Of a stretch of DNA of 64,000 nt, positions 63,046-64,000 are shown piece after piece (position 1 is the stretch's first letter; each line of letters starts with the position of its first letter). Under the pieces are notes generated by a model that worked only from the letters and a program-made list of their open reading frames with translations, was not told the origin of the DNA and made no database searches. This DNA is from Lentzea cavernae. Lineage in GTDB: Bacteria; Actinomycetota; Actinomycetes; Mycobacteriales; Pseudonocardiaceae. The translations under genes and the position numbers were made by a program. The DNA lies in the NCBI RefSeq assembly GCF_014653695.1, contig NZ_BNAR01000009.1:124001-188000 (forward strand), read 5' to 3'.

Positions 63046-64000
63046 ATGAATCATGTCCTCTCAGCGCTCAACGAGCGCCTCGGCAAGTTGTTCGGTGACC
63101 GGCTGGTAGTCCTGGCCGGTGGCACCCGTCTGGCGAAGCGCGCGCATGAGCTCCATGCGCTCGGCGCTCGCCATACGCTCGTGCTCGATACCGACGATCA
63201 CGCGCCGCTGCATGATTCGCAGATCGCCCGCTGGGTCTCGCTCGGCATCAAGGGCAGCCTGGTCGCGGTCGAGCAGCGCCGTCTCGGCAAGCTGCTGACC
63301 AAGCCGGGCGCCGAGGTCAAGGCGATCCTGGGCGACTTCGACCCCGAGGCCGAAGCGGTCGTGATCAGCACGCCGTACAACGAGATCAGCGAGTTCCAGG
63401 GCCGTCCGGTGCTCAACGCCCGGCAGCACGACTGGGTCGAGCTCGAGAACAAGACCACCATCGACGCGCTCTGGGACGAGCTCTCCGCCCGCCGCGCGCC
63501 CGCCATGGTGTTCGACCTCGACTTCGAACGCCTCTGGGGCGCCTCGGAGATCCTGGACCGCGGCGCGGGCGTCGTCTGGTCCGGTGACGGCCCGGCGATC
63601 AACGGCGGTGCCAACTTCGTGCGCCGCGTGCGGTCGTACGAGGAGGCCAAGGAGGCCTTCGACGTCCTCGCGCCCAAGTGCGACCAGGTCCGGGTCATGC
63701 CGTTCCTGGAGGGGATCCCGGTCAGCGTGCACGGCATCGTCTTCCCGGACGGCACCGCGGTGCTCCGTCCGATCGAGATGGTCGTGCCGCGCCGCCAGGG
63801 CCAGGCCAAGTTCCTCTACGCGGGCTGCGCGTCGTTCTACGACCCGCCCGTGTGGATCCGCGACGAGATGCGCAACCTGGCCCGCCGCGTCGGCGAGCAC
63901 CTGCGCGAGACCGTCGGCTACCGCGGCACGTTCACGCTGGACGGCATCGCGACCGAGGACGGCTTCCTGCCGACCGAGATCAACACCCGCTACGGCGGCG
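63046..64000 (+). CDS. ATP-grasp domain protein (partial, runs off the window)
   Basis: The frame is open from ATG 63046 to the window end (318 codons, no stop). It starts MNHVLSALNERLGKLFGDRL and continues VLAGGTRLAKRAHELHALGA. ENKTTIDALWDELSARRAPAMVF, then GGANFVRRVRSYEEAKEAFD, VRVMPFLEGIPVSVHGIVFPDG and TFTLDGIATEDGFLPTEINTRYGG have the ATP-grasp order (lysine region, E-hinge, final E-x-N metal ligands). Substrate is unknown. The frame stays GC-rich at third positions throughout. The start is tentative because no good RBS is seen. Confidence 0.8.
   Translation, partial: MNHVLSALNERLGKLFGDRLVVLAGGTRLAKRAHELHALGARHTLVLDTDDHAPLHDSQIARWVSLGIKGSLVAVEQRRLGKLLTKPGAEVKAILGDFDPEAEAVVISTPYNEISEFQGRPVLNARQHDWVELENKTTIDALWDELSARRAPAMVFDLDFERLWGASEILDRGAGVVWSGDGPAINGGANFVRRVRSYEEAKEAFDVLAPKCDQVRVMPFLEGIPVSVHGIVFPDGTAVLRPIEMVVPRRQGQAKFLYAGCASFYDPPVWIRDEMRNLARRVGEHLRETVGYRGTFTLDGIATEDGFLPTEINTRYGG

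Overview
The window comes from a high-GC actinomycete with an arabinogalactan-type cell wall. It carries glf, both galactofuranosyltransferases (glfT1, glfT2), the Wzm/Wzt galactan exporter and the bacterial proteasome activator Bpa. The order bpa, wzt, glfT1, wzm, flanked by a class V aminotransferase-fold gene and a quinone oxidoreductase, matches the order I recall around Rv3777-Rv3783 of Mycobacterium tuberculosis. A chaplin-like protein with a sortase tail, an LANTG surface protein and an orphan PPE/EspG-like trio point to Pseudonocardiales (Lentzea, Saccharothrix or Actinosynnema type) rather than a mycobacterium. The species is not determined. Layout: 0-17 kb is chromosomal: a HAD hydrolase end, a luciferase-like oxidoreductase, glf-glfT2, a sugar ABC importer (minus strand), wzm-wzt-glfT1, a TylF-type methyltransferase, bpa, a degenerate cysteine-desulfurase-like gene, a quinone oxidoreductase, a GNAT protein and a secreted M28 peptidase. 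17.16-37.78 kb is foreign DNA at a tRNA-Ser(UGA) gene, whose intact copy lies at 37731-37815. Three direct copies of its 3' part (56-58 bp) delimit two tandem elements. Element 1 (17161-20430) is small and AT-richer. It holds an unrecognised 342-residue protein, the C-terminal scrap of a tyrosine integrase and a TIR-domain protein, so it may be a decayed defence-carrying element. Element 2 (20373-37784) is an apparently complete actinomycete integrative and conjugative element (AICE). It has a GntR-kinase regulator and a partner kinase, a run of small coupled genes, a NUDT9-like Nudix hydrolase, an SpdB-like membrane protein, a TraB/FtsK DNA translocase, a primase-polymerase, a cytosine methyltransferase, a helicase-like ATPase, Xis and Int. 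Each element has its own pair of tandem repeats just inside its ends, which look like integrase arm-type sites. Element 2 also carries a candidate clt locus after traB, two CCGGGTTT iteron clusters flanking the replication genes, a family of GGCTCGAACCGCC hairpins between small genes, and a TGACGCA-rich inverted-repeat cluster inside the methyltransferase gene. 37.8-64 kb is chromosomal again: MarR regulator, 5'-nucleotidase, chaplin-like protein, zinc metallopeptidase, second M28 peptidase, methyltransferase, VOC protein, AraC regulator, large LANTG surface protein, TauE permease, HisC-like aminotransferase, dienelactone hydrolase-like protein, PPE/EspG-like trio, acetoacetate-CoA ligase, tRNA-Ser(GCU), tRNA-Arg(ACG), RDD protein, methyltransferase, serine hydrolase, ribonuclease Z, epimerase, and the start of an ATP-grasp gene running off the end. 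All functional calls are from reading translated sequence and motifs; no database search was run.
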